Shown here: piece after piece, positions 36,154-45,800 of the stretch | Position numbering within the stretch: the first letter of the stretch is position 1 | Layout: each line of letters opens with the position of its first letter | Source: Mucilaginibacter yixingensis | GTDB lineage: Bacteria; Bacteroidota; Bacteroidia; Sphingobacteriales; Sphingobacteriaceae | NCBI RefSeq assembly: GCF_041080815.1 | Contig: NZ_CP160205.1 | Location: forward strand, 1,488,001-1,552,000 | Reading direction: 5' to 3' | Length of the DNA: 64,000 bases | Made by a program: the position numbers and the translations under genes | The notes under the pieces: model-generated | Told to the model about the DNA's origin: nothing | Database searches by the model: none | What the model saw: only the letters and a program-made list of their open reading frames with translations

Positions 36154-36161
36154 TAGCTTTG
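36154..36161 (+). promoter_or_regulatory. -7 box of the rhaT promoter
   Basis: TAGCTTTG matches TAnnTTTG exactly, and an ATTTC lies about 17 bp upstream as a weak -33 element. It gives a leader of about 45-50 bases before the ATG at 36216. Confidence 0.5.
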
Positions 36162-36215
36162 AGTGGGAGCTTTTCTAATTTTAGCCCATTAACCAATTAT
36201 ATTATATTATTTGAG

Positions 36216-37334
36216 ATGGAAGTTATTTTAGGTGTTATTTTTCACTTTATCGGCGGTTTCGCATCCGGAAGCTTTTACATTCCCTATAAAAAAGTAAAAG
36301 GCTGGGCTTGGGAAAGCTTTTGGATTGTAGGCGGCTTGTTTTCATGGTTGATTGTACCACCGCTGGCAGCATGGTTAACAGTGCCAGGTTTTATGGATAT
36401 AATAGCACAAACCAATGGCAGCGTGCTTTTCTGGACTTATTTGTTCGGTGTTCTTTGGGGTATTGGCGGCTTAACTTATGGCCTGGGTGTGCGTTACCTG
36501 GGTGTAGCCCTGGGTAGCTCGGTAATTTTGGGTTTATGTTCTGTTTTCGGCTCATTAATTCCATCAATTTACTACCAGTTTAACCCACAACCTGGTAAAG
36601 ATACTATTCATGATCTGGTAAGCAGCAGCTGGGGACAGATGGTGTTGGTAGGTATCGTTGTCTGTGTTATCGGCATCGTTATCTGCGGTAGGGCAGGTAC
36701 TTTAAAAGAGCGCGAGCTTTCTAAAGATAAAGAAGCAGCAACAAACAATTCAGACTACAAATTTGGTTTGGGTATTACGGTAGCCATCATTTCAGGTGTG
36801 CTGAGCGCTTGTTTTGCATTTGGTATTGATGCCGGTAAAGTAATGGCTACTACGGCTGACACCATATGGAAATCAACGCACCCTAATCAAGGTAATTTCC
36901 TGTATCAGAATAACGTAACTTATATTATTATTCTTTGGGGCGGTTTAACTACCAACTTTATTTGGTGTATGATGCTGAATGCCCGCAACAAAACGTTTGG
37001 TAACTATACTGATAAAAGTACACCACTGTTGAAGAACTACCTGTTCAGTGCTTTGGCCGGTACAACCTGGTTCCTGCAGTTCTTCTTCTACGGTATGGGC
37101 GAGAGCCGTTTGGGTAACGGTGCAAGTTCATGGATACTGCACATGGCCTTCATTATTTTGGTAGCCAACATGTGGGGCTTACTTTTAAAAGAGTGGAAAG
37201 GCGTAAGCAAGAAAACACTGGCAACCGTAATTATAGGTATTGCCACCATTATACTTTCTGTACTGATTGTAGGGCAGGGTAACAATATGAAAGCTAAGCT
37301 GGCCGAAAGCAGTAAGAAGGTAGCAGTAAGATAA
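36216..37334 (+). CDS. rhaT: L-rhamnose/proton symporter RhaT
   Basis: Starting at the ATG at 36216 the protein has 372 residues and about 10 transmembrane helices. The N-terminus EVILGVIFHFIGGFASGSFY followed by IPYKKVKGWAWESFWIVGG has the RhaT signature (FYxPxKKVKxWxWE), and conserved GVLWGIGGLTYGLGVRYLG and FLQFFFYGMGESRLG follow. It imports L-rhamnose with protons across the inner membrane. The first ATG in frame (36150) would add 22 residues that overlap the -7 box, so the later start is preferred. The rhaEW gene follows 37 bp later, so the genes are likely one transcript. Rhamnose would come from the GH106 rhamnosidase nearby. Confidence 0.93.
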   Translation: MEVILGVIFHFIGGFASGSFYIPYKKVKGWAWESFWIVGGLFSWLIVPPLAAWLTVPGFMDIIAQTNGSVLFWTYLFGVLWGIGGLTYGLGVRYLGVALGSSVILGLCSVFGSLIPSIYYQFNPQPGKDTIHDLVSSSWGQMVLVGIVVCVIGIVICGRAGTLKERELSKDKEAATNNSDYKFGLGITVAIISGVLSACFAFGIDAGKVMATTADTIWKSTHPNQGNFLYQNNVTYIIILWGGLTTNFIWCMMLNARNKTFGNYTDKSTPLLKNYLFSALAGTTWFLQFFFYGMGESRLGNGASSWILHMAFIILVANMWGLLLKEWKGVSKKTLATVIIGIATIILSVLIVGQGNNMKAKLAESSKKVAVR

Positions 37335-37371
37335 TATATCAATCTTTAAAAATTAATTAGTAAAAATAGAT

Positions 37372-39492
37372 ATGTCAGTTAACACAATTGATTTCAAGCA
37401 CGTTAGCTATTTGTGGGATGATGCCAAAGCGGCAGAAATGGCGGGTGACGAAGTAGCATTATTAATTTACCGTTCTAACCTGTTGGGTGCAGATTTGCGT
37501 TTAACCAACTATGGTGGCGGTAACACTTCATGCAAAGCCATGGCTAAAGATCCCCTTACGGGCGAAGAAGTAGAGGTAATGTGGGTAAAAGGATCTGGCG
37601 GCGACTTGGGTTCGATCAAAAGAAACGGACTGGCTGCTCTGTATGTAGACAGACTGCGTGCCCTGAAAAATATTTATCGTGGTATTGAGCATGAGGATGA
37701 GATGGTTGAGCTTTTCAATCACTGCATCTATGACCTGGCTTCTAAAGCTCCGTCTATCGATACCCCGCTGCACGGTTTCCTGCCGTTTGCACACATTGAC
37801 CACCTGCACCCTGATGCAGCTATCGCTATCGCGGCAGCAAAAGATGGTAAAAAAATCACACAGGAACTGTTTGGTGGTACCATTGGTTGGGTTGAGTGGC
37901 AAAAACCAGGTTTTGACCTGGGCTTGCAACTGAAAGCTTGTTTAGACGAAAACCCAGGCATCCGCGGCATTATGCTGGGCTCGCACGGTTTGTTCACTTG
38001 GGGCGATACTGCTTACGAAAGCTATATCAACACCCTGGAAGTGATTGAAAAATGTGCTGAGTACCTGGAGCAAAACTATGGCAAAAAAGGCCCGATCTTC
38101 GGTGGTCAGAAAATTGAAAGCTTAGCAGCTGAAGACCGTAAAAAACAAGCTGTTGCCCTGGCACCGGTTCTGCGTGGCTTCTGCTCATCTAAAACCCGTA
38201 TGATCGGTCACTTCACTGATGATGCACGTGTATTAGAATATACTAACTCTAATGATCTGGAGCGTTTGGCACCACTTGGTACCAGCTGTCCAGACCACTT
38301 CCTGCGCACCAAAATTTCTCCGTTAGTACTGGAGTTGGCGCCAAACGAAGATCTGAGCGATGTTGATGCTTTGAAAGCAAAATTACTTCCTGCATTTGAG
38401 GCTTACCGCGCTATGTATGAAGATTACTACAACACCTGCAAACACCCTAACAGTCCGGCTATCCGCGATGCAAATCCGGTAGTTATCCTGTACCCAGGTG
38501 TAGGTATGTTCACCTTTGCAAAAGACAAACAAACTGCACGCGTTGCAGCTGAGTTTTATATCAACGCTATCAACGTAATGAAAGGTGCAGAGGCTATCTC
38601 TGAGTACACTTCATTACCACGTCAGGAAGCTTTTAACATTGAGTACTGGCTGTTAGAAGAAGCAAAACTGCAGCGTATGCCAAAACCAAAAGCACTGAGC
38701 GGTCGTATTGCCCTGGTAACAGGCAGCGCCGGTGGTATTGGTAAAGCTATTGCTAAGAAATTTGCTGAAGAAGGTGCCGTTGTTGTATTGAACGACATGA
38801 ACGCTGAGCGTTTAGAAGGTGCTGGCGAAGAGTTCAAAGCCAAATTTGGTAAAGACGCTTACGCTACTGCAGTGTTAGACGTAACCAATGGTGCACAGAT
38901 CAACGAAGCCGTTGCCGAGGCTATCCTGGCCTTCGGTGGTGTTGACTTGATTGTTAACAACGCTGGTTTGTCAATCTCTAAAACCATTGCAGATCATACC
39001 GAGAAAGATTGGGATCTGTTATATGATGTACTGGTAAAAGGTCAGTTCCTGGTAACCCAGGCTGCTGTTGCCGTAATGAAAAAACAAGATATCGGTGGTG
39101 ACATCATCAACATCGTGAGCAAAAACGCTCTGGTAAGCGGTCCAAACAACGCAGGTTACGGTAGTGCAAAAGCTGCGCAGCTGCACCTGAGCCGTTTGAA
39201 CGCTGCTGAACTGGGTGGCGACAAAATCCGTGTTAACGTGGTTAACCCAGATGCGGTAATCAGCGACAGCAATATTTGGGCTGGCGGCTGGGCCGAAGGT
39301 CGTGCTAAAGCTTACGGCATCACTGTAGCAGAACTGCCTGCTTACTACGCAAAACGTACTTTGTTGAACGAGATCATTTTACCAGATGATATCGCTAACG
39401 CTTGTTTCGCTATCACCGGCGGCCTGCTGAACAAATCAACAGGTAACGTAGTGAACGTAGACGGCGGTGTAGCTGCTGGTTTTGTACGCTAG
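37372..39492 (+). CDS. rhaEW: bifunctional rhamnulose-1-phosphate aldolase / L-lactaldehyde dehydrogenase
   Basis: The 706-residue fusion enzyme has two parts. Residues 1-430 are a class II aldolase with the zinc-site string HIDHLH (His 144 and His 146) and GSHGLFTWG (His 205); it splits rhamnulose-1-phosphate into dihydroxyacetone phosphate and L-lactaldehyde. Residues 440-706 are a short-chain dehydrogenase with the cofactor motif TGSAGGIG (450-457), NNAG and the catalytic YGSAK (Tyr 596, Lys 600); it oxidises the lactaldehyde to lactate. The fused form is known as RhaEW. No signal peptide is present, in line with a cytoplasmic role. It lies directly after rhaT and before rhaM, rhaI and the kinase, so the whole route is present. 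A long inverted repeat follows the stop. Confidence 0.93.
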   Translation: MSVNTIDFKHVSYLWDDAKAAEMAGDEVALLIYRSNLLGADLRLTNYGGGNTSCKAMAKDPLTGEEVEVMWVKGSGGDLGSIKRNGLAALYVDRLRALKNIYRGIEHEDEMVELFNHCIYDLASKAPSIDTPLHGFLPFAHIDHLHPDAAIAIAAAKDGKKITQELFGGTIGWVEWQKPGFDLGLQLKACLDENPGIRGIMLGSHGLFTWGDTAYESYINTLEVIEKCAEYLEQNYGKKGPIFGGQKIESLAAEDRKKQAVALAPVLRGFCSSKTRMIGHFTDDARVLEYTNSNDLERLAPLGTSCPDHFLRTKISPLVLELAPNEDLSDVDALKAKLLPAFEAYRAMYEDYYNTCKHPNSPAIRDANPVVILYPGVGMFTFAKDKQTARVAAEFYINAINVMKGAEAISEYTSLPRQEAFNIEYWLLEEAKLQRMPKPKALSGRIALVTGSAGGIGKAIAKKFAEEGAVVVLNDMNAERLEGAGEEFKAKFGKDAYATAVLDVTNGAQINEAVAEAILAFGGVDLIVNNAGLSISKTIADHTEKDWDLLYDVLVKGQFLVTQAAVAVMKKQDIGGDIINIVSKNALVSGPNNAGYGSAKAAQLHLSRLNAAELGGDKIRVNVVNPDAVISDSNIWAGGWAEGRAKAYGITVAELPAYYAKRTLLNEIILPDDIANACFAITGGLLNKSTGNVVNVDGGVAAGFVR

Positions 39493-39498
39493 TTTATT

Positions 39499-39655
39499 TT
39501 GAGTTGATTAAGTTGATTGGGTTGAGTAAGTTAAGTAGTTCTCAACCCAATCATCAACTCATTTATCATAAATTGATGTGTTGAAGAATAAGAACTAAGT
39601 GATTTTAACCACTCACTTAATCAACTTAATCCAACTCAATCAACCCCAACCAATT
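39499..39655. repeat. imperfect inverted repeat between rhaEW and rhaM
   Basis: Tandem-like AAGTTGATT/GGGTTGAGT units run from 39499 and their complement (ACTCAATCAACC, CTTAATCAACTTAAT) returns before 39655. The arms share TTGATTAAGTTGATT. The low-complexity dyad may form a large hairpin in the rha transcript. Confidence 0.5.
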
Positions 39656-39667
39656 AACCTATAGAAA

Positions 39668-39982
39668 ATGGAAAGAGTCGCATTCAAGATGAAGCTGTTT
39701 CCCGGCTTCGAGGCAGAATACAAAAAACGTCATGATGAGATATGGCCTGATTTGGTAGCTTTGTTAAAAGAGACCGGCATCAGCGAGTATTCCATTTTTC
39801 TGGATGACGAAACCAATGCGCTGATTGGCTTTTTAAAAGTGCCTGATGCTAAAAATCTGGACACGCTGCCCGCGCAGGCCGTTATGCAGAAATGGTGGGC
39901 CTACATGGGCGATATCATGGCCAGCAACGCAGACAATTCTCCGGTAAGCGTTCCGCTAAAAGAGGTGTTTTATTTGCCCTAA
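39668..39982 (+). CDS. rhaM: L-rhamnose mutarotase
   Basis: The 104-residue protein interconverts alpha and beta anomers of L-rhamnose, which speeds up entry into the isomerase. The family features are [28 protein letters not shown] (with His 22), [10 protein letters not shown] and [12 protein letters not shown]. Length is usual. It is encoded between rhaEW and rhaI in the same direction. A REP-like element (40009-40096) lies after it, before rhaI. Confidence 0.93.
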   Translation: MERVAFKMKLFPGFEAEYKKRHDEIWPDLVALLKETGISEYSIFLDDETNALIGFLKVPDAKNLDTLPAQAVMQKWWAYMGDIMASNADNSPVSVPLKEVFYLP

Positions 39983-40008
39983 GCCTGAAATTAAGAGCCC
40001 CGAAAATT

Positions 40009-40096
40009 TGTCATCCCAACCAAAGGGAGAGATATTTTCGGAGCGGCAAGTTGGGATGCATTATCGAAAAGATCCTTCCCGTTGGTCGGGATGACA
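40009..40096. repeat. REP-like inverted repeat (TGTCATCCC type) between rhaM and rhaI
   Basis: TGTCATCCCAACCAAAGGGAG at the left is matched by CTTCCCGTTGGTCGGGATGACA at the right, with two mismatches. It closely resembles the repeat at 50024-50111 and sits inside the putative rha transcript, so it may adjust expression within the operon. Confidence 0.75.
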
Positions 40097-40153
40097 GTTC
40101 TTTTCGTTTTTAATATCTATGAACCAAACCAAGAACTAATAAAAAACTGAGTT

Positions 40154-41428
40154 ATGCAGTTAGAAAAGTATAAAATAGACGAGATTAACCAGCAGCAGCT
40201 GGCAGATCACAAACGTAAATTTGATTACGTTGCAGAAGGCATCAGCAATCTGGATGATGTTTTAACCAAACTGGAAGCATTCAACGTTGCTATCCCAAGC
40301 TGGGCTTTAGGTACTGGCGGTACCCGTTTCGGCCGTTTCTCTGGCGGTGGCGAGCCTGGGTCATTAGAAGAAAAAATTGAAGATGTTGGCGTTATCCAGG
40401 CGTTGAACAAATCAAGCAACTCTATTTCGTTGCATATTCCATGGGATATTCCTTCAAATCCATCAGCTATCAAAGCACTGGCTGCGCAGGTAGGTCTGCG
40501 TTTTGATGCGGTAAACTCAAACACTTTCCAGAATCAGAAAGATCAGAAATACAGCTACAAATTCGGTTCGCTGCACCACGTAGATAAAGCCGTACGTAAA
40601 CAAGCTGTTGAGCACAACATCGAAGTTATTAAATACGGTGCCGAACTGGGTTCAAACGCATTGTCAGTTTGGCTGGCAGATGGTTCTAACTTCCCTGGTC
40701 AGCTGAATTTCCGTGGCGCTTTCCAAAACACATTAGAAAGCTTACAAGAAATTTACGAGGCATTGCCAGATGATTGGAAAGTATGGGTAGAGTACAAACC
40801 GTACGAACCAAACTTCTACTCAACCACTATTGGTGATTGGGGCCAGTCATACCTGTTAGCTTCTAAACTGGGCCAAAAAGCACAAACACTGGTTGATTTA
40901 GGTCACCACTTGCCAAATACCAACATCGAGCAGATTGTTTCATTGCTGTTGATGGAAGGTAAACTGGCTGGTTTCCACTTCAACGATTCTAAATACGGTG
41001 ATGACGATTTGACCGTAGGTTCAATCAACCCTTATCAGCTGTTCCTGATCTTTAACGAACTTGTTGAAGGTATGGATGCCCGCGGCATGAAACACGCAAC
41101 CGATATTGGTTGGATGATTGATGCATCGCACAACCTGAAAGATCCTATCGAAGATTTGATCCAATCGGTAGAAGCTATCAAAATTGCTTATGCACAGGCA
41201 TTAATTGTTGACACTGCTAAACTGAAAGCTGCCCAGGCATCAAACGATACCGTGCAGGCTCAGGAAATTTTGCAACAGGCTTACCGTACAGATGTACGTG
41301 CACTGGTTGCAGAGAGCCGTCTGCGTGCAGGTGGTGCATTAAATCCGCTGGCTACGTTCAGAGCGTTGGATGTGAGAGGTAATTTGATTAAAGAACGCGG
41401 CGCAACTACCGTTGCTACCGGATTATAA
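40154..41428 (+). CDS. rhaI: L-rhamnose isomerase, RhaI type
   Basis: The 424-residue cytoplasmic protein has the TIM-barrel sugar-isomerase fold: LGTGGTRFGRF near the start, VWVEYKPYEPNFYSTTIGDWG with the metal-binding Glu, TLVDLGHH, and GFHFNDSKYGDDDL. It converts L-rhamnose to L-rhamnulose. The sequence type is the RhaI form rather than the E. coli RhaA form. It stands between rhaM and the kinase gene, with only 12 bp to the latter. Start codon ATG at 40154 follows an A-rich leader. Confidence 0.92.
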   Translation: MQLEKYKIDEINQQQLADHKRKFDYVAEGISNLDDVLTKLEAFNVAIPSWALGTGGTRFGRFSGGGEPGSLEEKIEDVGVIQALNKSSNSISLHIPWDIPSNPSAIKALAAQVGLRFDAVNSNTFQNQKDQKYSYKFGSLHHVDKAVRKQAVEHNIEVIKYGAELGSNALSVWLADGSNFPGQLNFRGAFQNTLESLQEIYEALPDDWKVWVEYKPYEPNFYSTTIGDWGQSYLLASKLGQKAQTLVDLGHHLPNTNIEQIVSLLLMEGKLAGFHFNDSKYGDDDLTVGSINPYQLFLIFNELVEGMDARGMKHATDIGWMIDASHNLKDPIEDLIQSVEAIKIAYAQALIVDTAKLKAAQASNDTVQAQEILQQAYRTDVRALVAESRLRAGGALNPLATFRALDVRGNLIKERGATTVATGL

Positions 41429-41440
41429 GACAATAAGAAT

Positions 41441-42820
41441 ATGACCACAGTTCCTGTAATAGCGATTTTTGATATCGGTAAAACCAACAAAAAGTTTTTC
41501 CTTATCAATGAGTATTACAAAATTGTGCTGGAGCGCACCACATCCTTTGAGGAAACCGTCGATGATGATGGCGATCCCTGCGAGGATGTGGCCTTGCTGC
41601 AGCGCTGGGTAAAAGAGCAGTTGCACGAGATACTTTCGCAAAAGAAATTTGATATCCGTGCCATCAACTTTTCAACCTATGGCGCCAGCTTTGTACACAT
41701 CGATCATGATGGCAAGGTAACCGCGCCTTTATGTAACTACCTGAAAAGCTTCCCTGAAGATCTGAAACAGGAGTTTTACGCCAAACATGGCGGCGAAGAA
41801 AAGATAGCGGCCGAAACCGCATCACCGGTTTTGGGTAACCTAAATTCGGGTATGCAGCTTTTCCGCATCAAACAACGTAAACCAGAGCTGTTTGAGCGCA
41901 TTAAATACTCGCTGCACTTACCGCAGTTTTTAAATTACCTGGTTACCGGCAATTTCTGTTCTGATATTACCAGTATTGGCTGCCACACCCAGTTGTGGAA
42001 CTTTAACAAGCAGGATTACCACCAGTGGGTTTATGAGGAAGGTATCGACAGGATACTGGCCCCAATCTTTCCGTCTGACAAGGTAACGGAAACTGAGATT
42101 GACGGTCACAACTACCAGGTAGGCACAGGCTTGCATGATAGTTCTGCCGCGCTTATTCCATACTTGGCTAACTTTGCCGAGCCGTTTGTACTCATCTCAA
42201 CCGGTACCTGGTGTATCAGCCTTAATCCGTTTAACAATAATGTGTTAACGCCAGAGGAGTTGGCTAAAGATTGTTTGTGCTACATGGAGTATCACGGTCG
42301 CCCGGTTAAGGCATCGCGCCTGTTTGCCGGTAACGAGCATGAGCAACAAACCCGCCGTATGGCCGAACATTTTAACAAGCCGAACGACTACTTCAAAAAG
42401 GTAAAATACAATCCTGATTTTGTAGCACCAGCCGCACCGGCGGTAGCGGTTGATGAAAATCAATTGCTGAAACAATCGGCCTTTGGCAGCCGCGATCTGA
42501 GTACGTTTAAAACTTACGAAGACGCTTACCACTGCCTGATTGCCGATATTATGGTACAGCAAAAAACATCAACCCAGATGGCTATTCAGGATACCAAGGT
42601 GAAACGGATTTTTGTAGACGGTGGCTTTAGCAAGAACCCGGTTTACATGAACCTGTTGGCCAAGGCCTTTCCACTGTTTGAGGTTTACGCCGCCTCGGTA
42701 GCCCAGGCAACAGCCATAGGCGCCGCGCTGGCTATCCACAAATTCTGGAACAACAAGGCGCTCCCCGCCGATATGATAGAACTAAAATATTACGCCGTTG
42801 CGCAGAATATCGAAATTTAA
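41441..42820 (+). CDS. rhaB: FGGY-family kinase, probable L-rhamnulokinase
   Basis: The 459-residue protein has the FGGY-kinase phosphate motif IFDIGKTNKKFFLI near the N-terminus, a CHTQLWNF segment, the ATP-binding stretch VLISTGTW and a C-terminal KRIFVDGGFSKNPVYMN. It is expected to phosphorylate L-rhamnulose at C1 for the aldolase. Its place 12 bp after rhaI supports this; by sequence alone another ketose cannot be excluded. The stop codon is followed two bases later by a perfect hairpin (42823-42859). The downstream gene overlaps the last codons of this one. Confidence 0.88.
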   Translation: MTTVPVIAIFDIGKTNKKFFLINEYYKIVLERTTSFEETVDDDGDPCEDVALLQRWVKEQLHEILSQKKFDIRAINFSTYGASFVHIDHDGKVTAPLCNYLKSFPEDLKQEFYAKHGGEEKIAAETASPVLGNLNSGMQLFRIKQRKPELFERIKYSLHLPQFLNYLVTGNFCSDITSIGCHTQLWNFNKQDYHQWVYEEGIDRILAPIFPSDKVTETEIDGHNYQVGTGLHDSSAALIPYLANFAEPFVLISTGTWCISLNPFNNNVLTPEELAKDCLCYMEYHGRPVKASRLFAGNEHEQQTRRMAEHFNKPNDYFKKVKYNPDFVAPAAPAVAVDENQLLKQSAFGSRDLSTFKTYEDAYHCLIADIMVQQKTSTQMAIQDTKVKRIFVDGGFSKNPVYMNLLAKAFPLFEVYAASVAQATAIGAALAIHKFWNNKALPADMIELKYYAVAQNIEI

Positions 42821-45800
42821 CCAAAAGGGCTTTGCAAAACAGATTTGCAAAGCCCTTTTACTTTCTACCCCGTTTATTGTCAATTCTACAGTTTTAGCTC
42901 AAAAAACTGCGACATCTCAAAGACCGACATCTTCAAACCCGCAGCTATGGCATGGTATTGAGCGCGAGCTACGCTATCATCCCGATGGTGATGATTTTGT
43001 AATTAGCAACGGCAAGCGTCGTTTTAACCGCGCGTTGTATGGCACCAACACGGCCTTCAGGGTGGAGGCCGGCGATTTACCAGAGTTTGCATTGTACCTG
43101 CCTGGCATGGGGGGCAACCTGAAACTGGGATTAATAGCAGGCACTCAAAGCAAATGGCTCATTGAAGCGTCGTCTATCGAGGCACGTTACCGCCCGGGCA
43201 GTATGCTTTACAGCATTAAAGATCCGCTACTGGGTAATGCAACGCTATCAATACAGGTATTGCCGGGGGCTGATGATGAGAACATCATTGTTAAAGCCCA
43301 TATTACCGGTACAACAAATGCCAAACTGTTCTGGACTTTTGGTGGTGCTACTGGCAAGAAATTTAGTCGTGATGGTGATATCGGGGCCGATCCCGAGTCA
43401 TCTTTCTACCTGAAACCGCAGTATTGCGAGGGGAACGATATTCAGTTTAAAGACAATAGCTTCACGCTCAATTTCAGTGGTAAAAGCTTGAGCGAGTCTG
43501 GCCGTTATGAGAATGATCAGATCAGTGCAGGCAGAGATAAGTCAGAAACCGTTACCAAAAACGTATTGTACGGGCAGTTCCCGGCGTCAACGCAAGTACG
43601 TAAGGCTGATGCAAATCAGCAGGCATCGCCGGCGGCATTACTGCAATCAGATGCAGGTACACAACCTGTATTGTGCGGCATTGCTACAGATGCATCAAAA
43701 GATATTTACTGGGTAGTGCAAAATGCAAAACCCATCAAAACAGATGCCGCCGCATTGCTAGCAGCGGCAGAGGCCAAACGCGCTAAACTAGCGGGCAGGG
43801 TAAAAGTACACACGCCAGATCCATTCATTAACACCTTCGGTGGTGCGCTGAGCGTTGCTGCCGATGGCATTTGGGAGTCGCCATCATACATGCACGGGGC
43901 TGTGGCCTGGCGTATGCGTTTACCGGCCTGGCGTGGCCCATACGTGGCCGATCCACTGGGTTGGCACGACAGGGCATGGTCGCACTTTAGCAGTTACGCG
44001 CTCTCACAGGTGACGCTGCCGCCTAAGGGACCTGTTGTGGCTGATACCGCGCTGCACATTGCCCGCCAGAAAGAACAGATGGGTACGGCCATGTTTAGCA
44101 GTGGTTATATTGCCCGTAATCCGGGTGGTGGTAAATTGGGCCCGCACCATTATGATATGAACCTGGTTTACATTGACGAGTTGCTGAACCATTTTAAGTG
44201 GACCGGTAACCTGGATGAGGTAAAGCAGTTGTGGCCCACCATCAAACGCTCTTTAGCCTGGGAAAAAAGAAATTATGATGCCGATGGCGACGGTTTATAC
44301 GATGCCTATTGCGCCATCTGGGCCAGCGATGCCATGGAGTATAGCGGCGGCGGCGTAGCGCATTCATCAGCCTACAACTATCGCTCTAACAAATCGGCAG
44401 CCTATCTGGCCCGTCTGGTTGGCGATGACCCGAAACCTTACGAGCAGGAAGCACAGCACATCCTGGATGCGATGAATAAAAAGCTGTGGCTACCGTCAAC
44501 GGGCAGCTACGCTGAATATAAAGACCTGTTGGGTTTGCAGCAAACGCACCCATCAGCCGGTTTGTGGACTATCTATCATTCTATAGACTCTGAGGTGCCG
44601 GATGCTTTTCAAACTTATGAGTCGCTGCGATATGTTGATACGCAGATCCCGCATATTCCGGTTATTGCCAAAGGTTTATCGGGTAAAGATTTCCTGCTGA
44701 GTACTACTAATTGGGAACCGTATGATTGGTCGCTCAATAACGTGGTAATGGCCGAAAACCTGCATACTGCGTTAGCTTACTGGCAGGGCAACAGGGCGGA
44801 AGACGCCTATAAACTCTGGAAAAGCGCCATTTTAGATAGCATGTATCTGGGCGCATGTCCCGGCAATTTTCAGCAGATCTCATTCTATGATACCAATCGC
44901 GGAGAGCTTTACCGTGATTTTGCCGACCCGATTGGCATGGGCGCCCGCTCGCTTGTAGAAGGCTTGTTTGGCGTAAGGCCAGACTTGCTGAAAGACAGCG
45001 TGATAATTGCCCCGGGCTTACCGGAGGAATGGAACTACGCGTCGCTCAATGTGCCCGATGTAAAGTTCGACTTTAAACGTACCGGTGAGACGGACAGTTA
45101 TCATATTACGCCGGGTTTCCAGAAAGCGGCATATCTGAAATTGATTTTACCGGCAAGAAGACTTGGTATTAGATCATTAACCGTAAATGGTAAGCCTGTT
45201 GTATGGTATGGGGTGAATGGAGTTGTGGGACAACCCCAGATAAGAATAGAGGCAGGGAAGCAGAAAGATTATCAGGTCAACATTGTTTGGGACGATAAGG
45301 CTGCTGTGGCTGTTGGCGAATTTTATGGAGAAGCATTGTGTGTTTATGGAGGAGATGTTCGTACTCCTTTAAATAAGCCAGTGATCGAAGTCGCTGATCC
45401 TGAGCAAGTATTAAATAAATATACTATTGCTGAGAATGGAATAAAATACGAAGTTAAACCACTGTTTGGTCATCGGACATTTTTTGTAAAAGTTGGTACT
45501 AAGCAATTGAATTGGTGGGTACCTATCAAATTAAATATAGTAAGTAATTTATCGCTATCTGTTGATAAAAAACAGTCTCAAGATCAACTTGATTTTAAGT
45601 TAAGCGAGATGTTCGGTAGCGAAATATGGAAAATTAATGTGAACCCGCGGACTGCACGTGACTGGCATAAGGAGATCGCAAAAGGTGACAGTCAGTCGGT
45701 AGCCATAAAAGTCGGTGGTGAGAACTTGTTCCCAGGCAGCAACCGCGTGGTTATTAATGCAGGCAATACCAGCATCGATACAGCGCTGATCAACTGGCAC

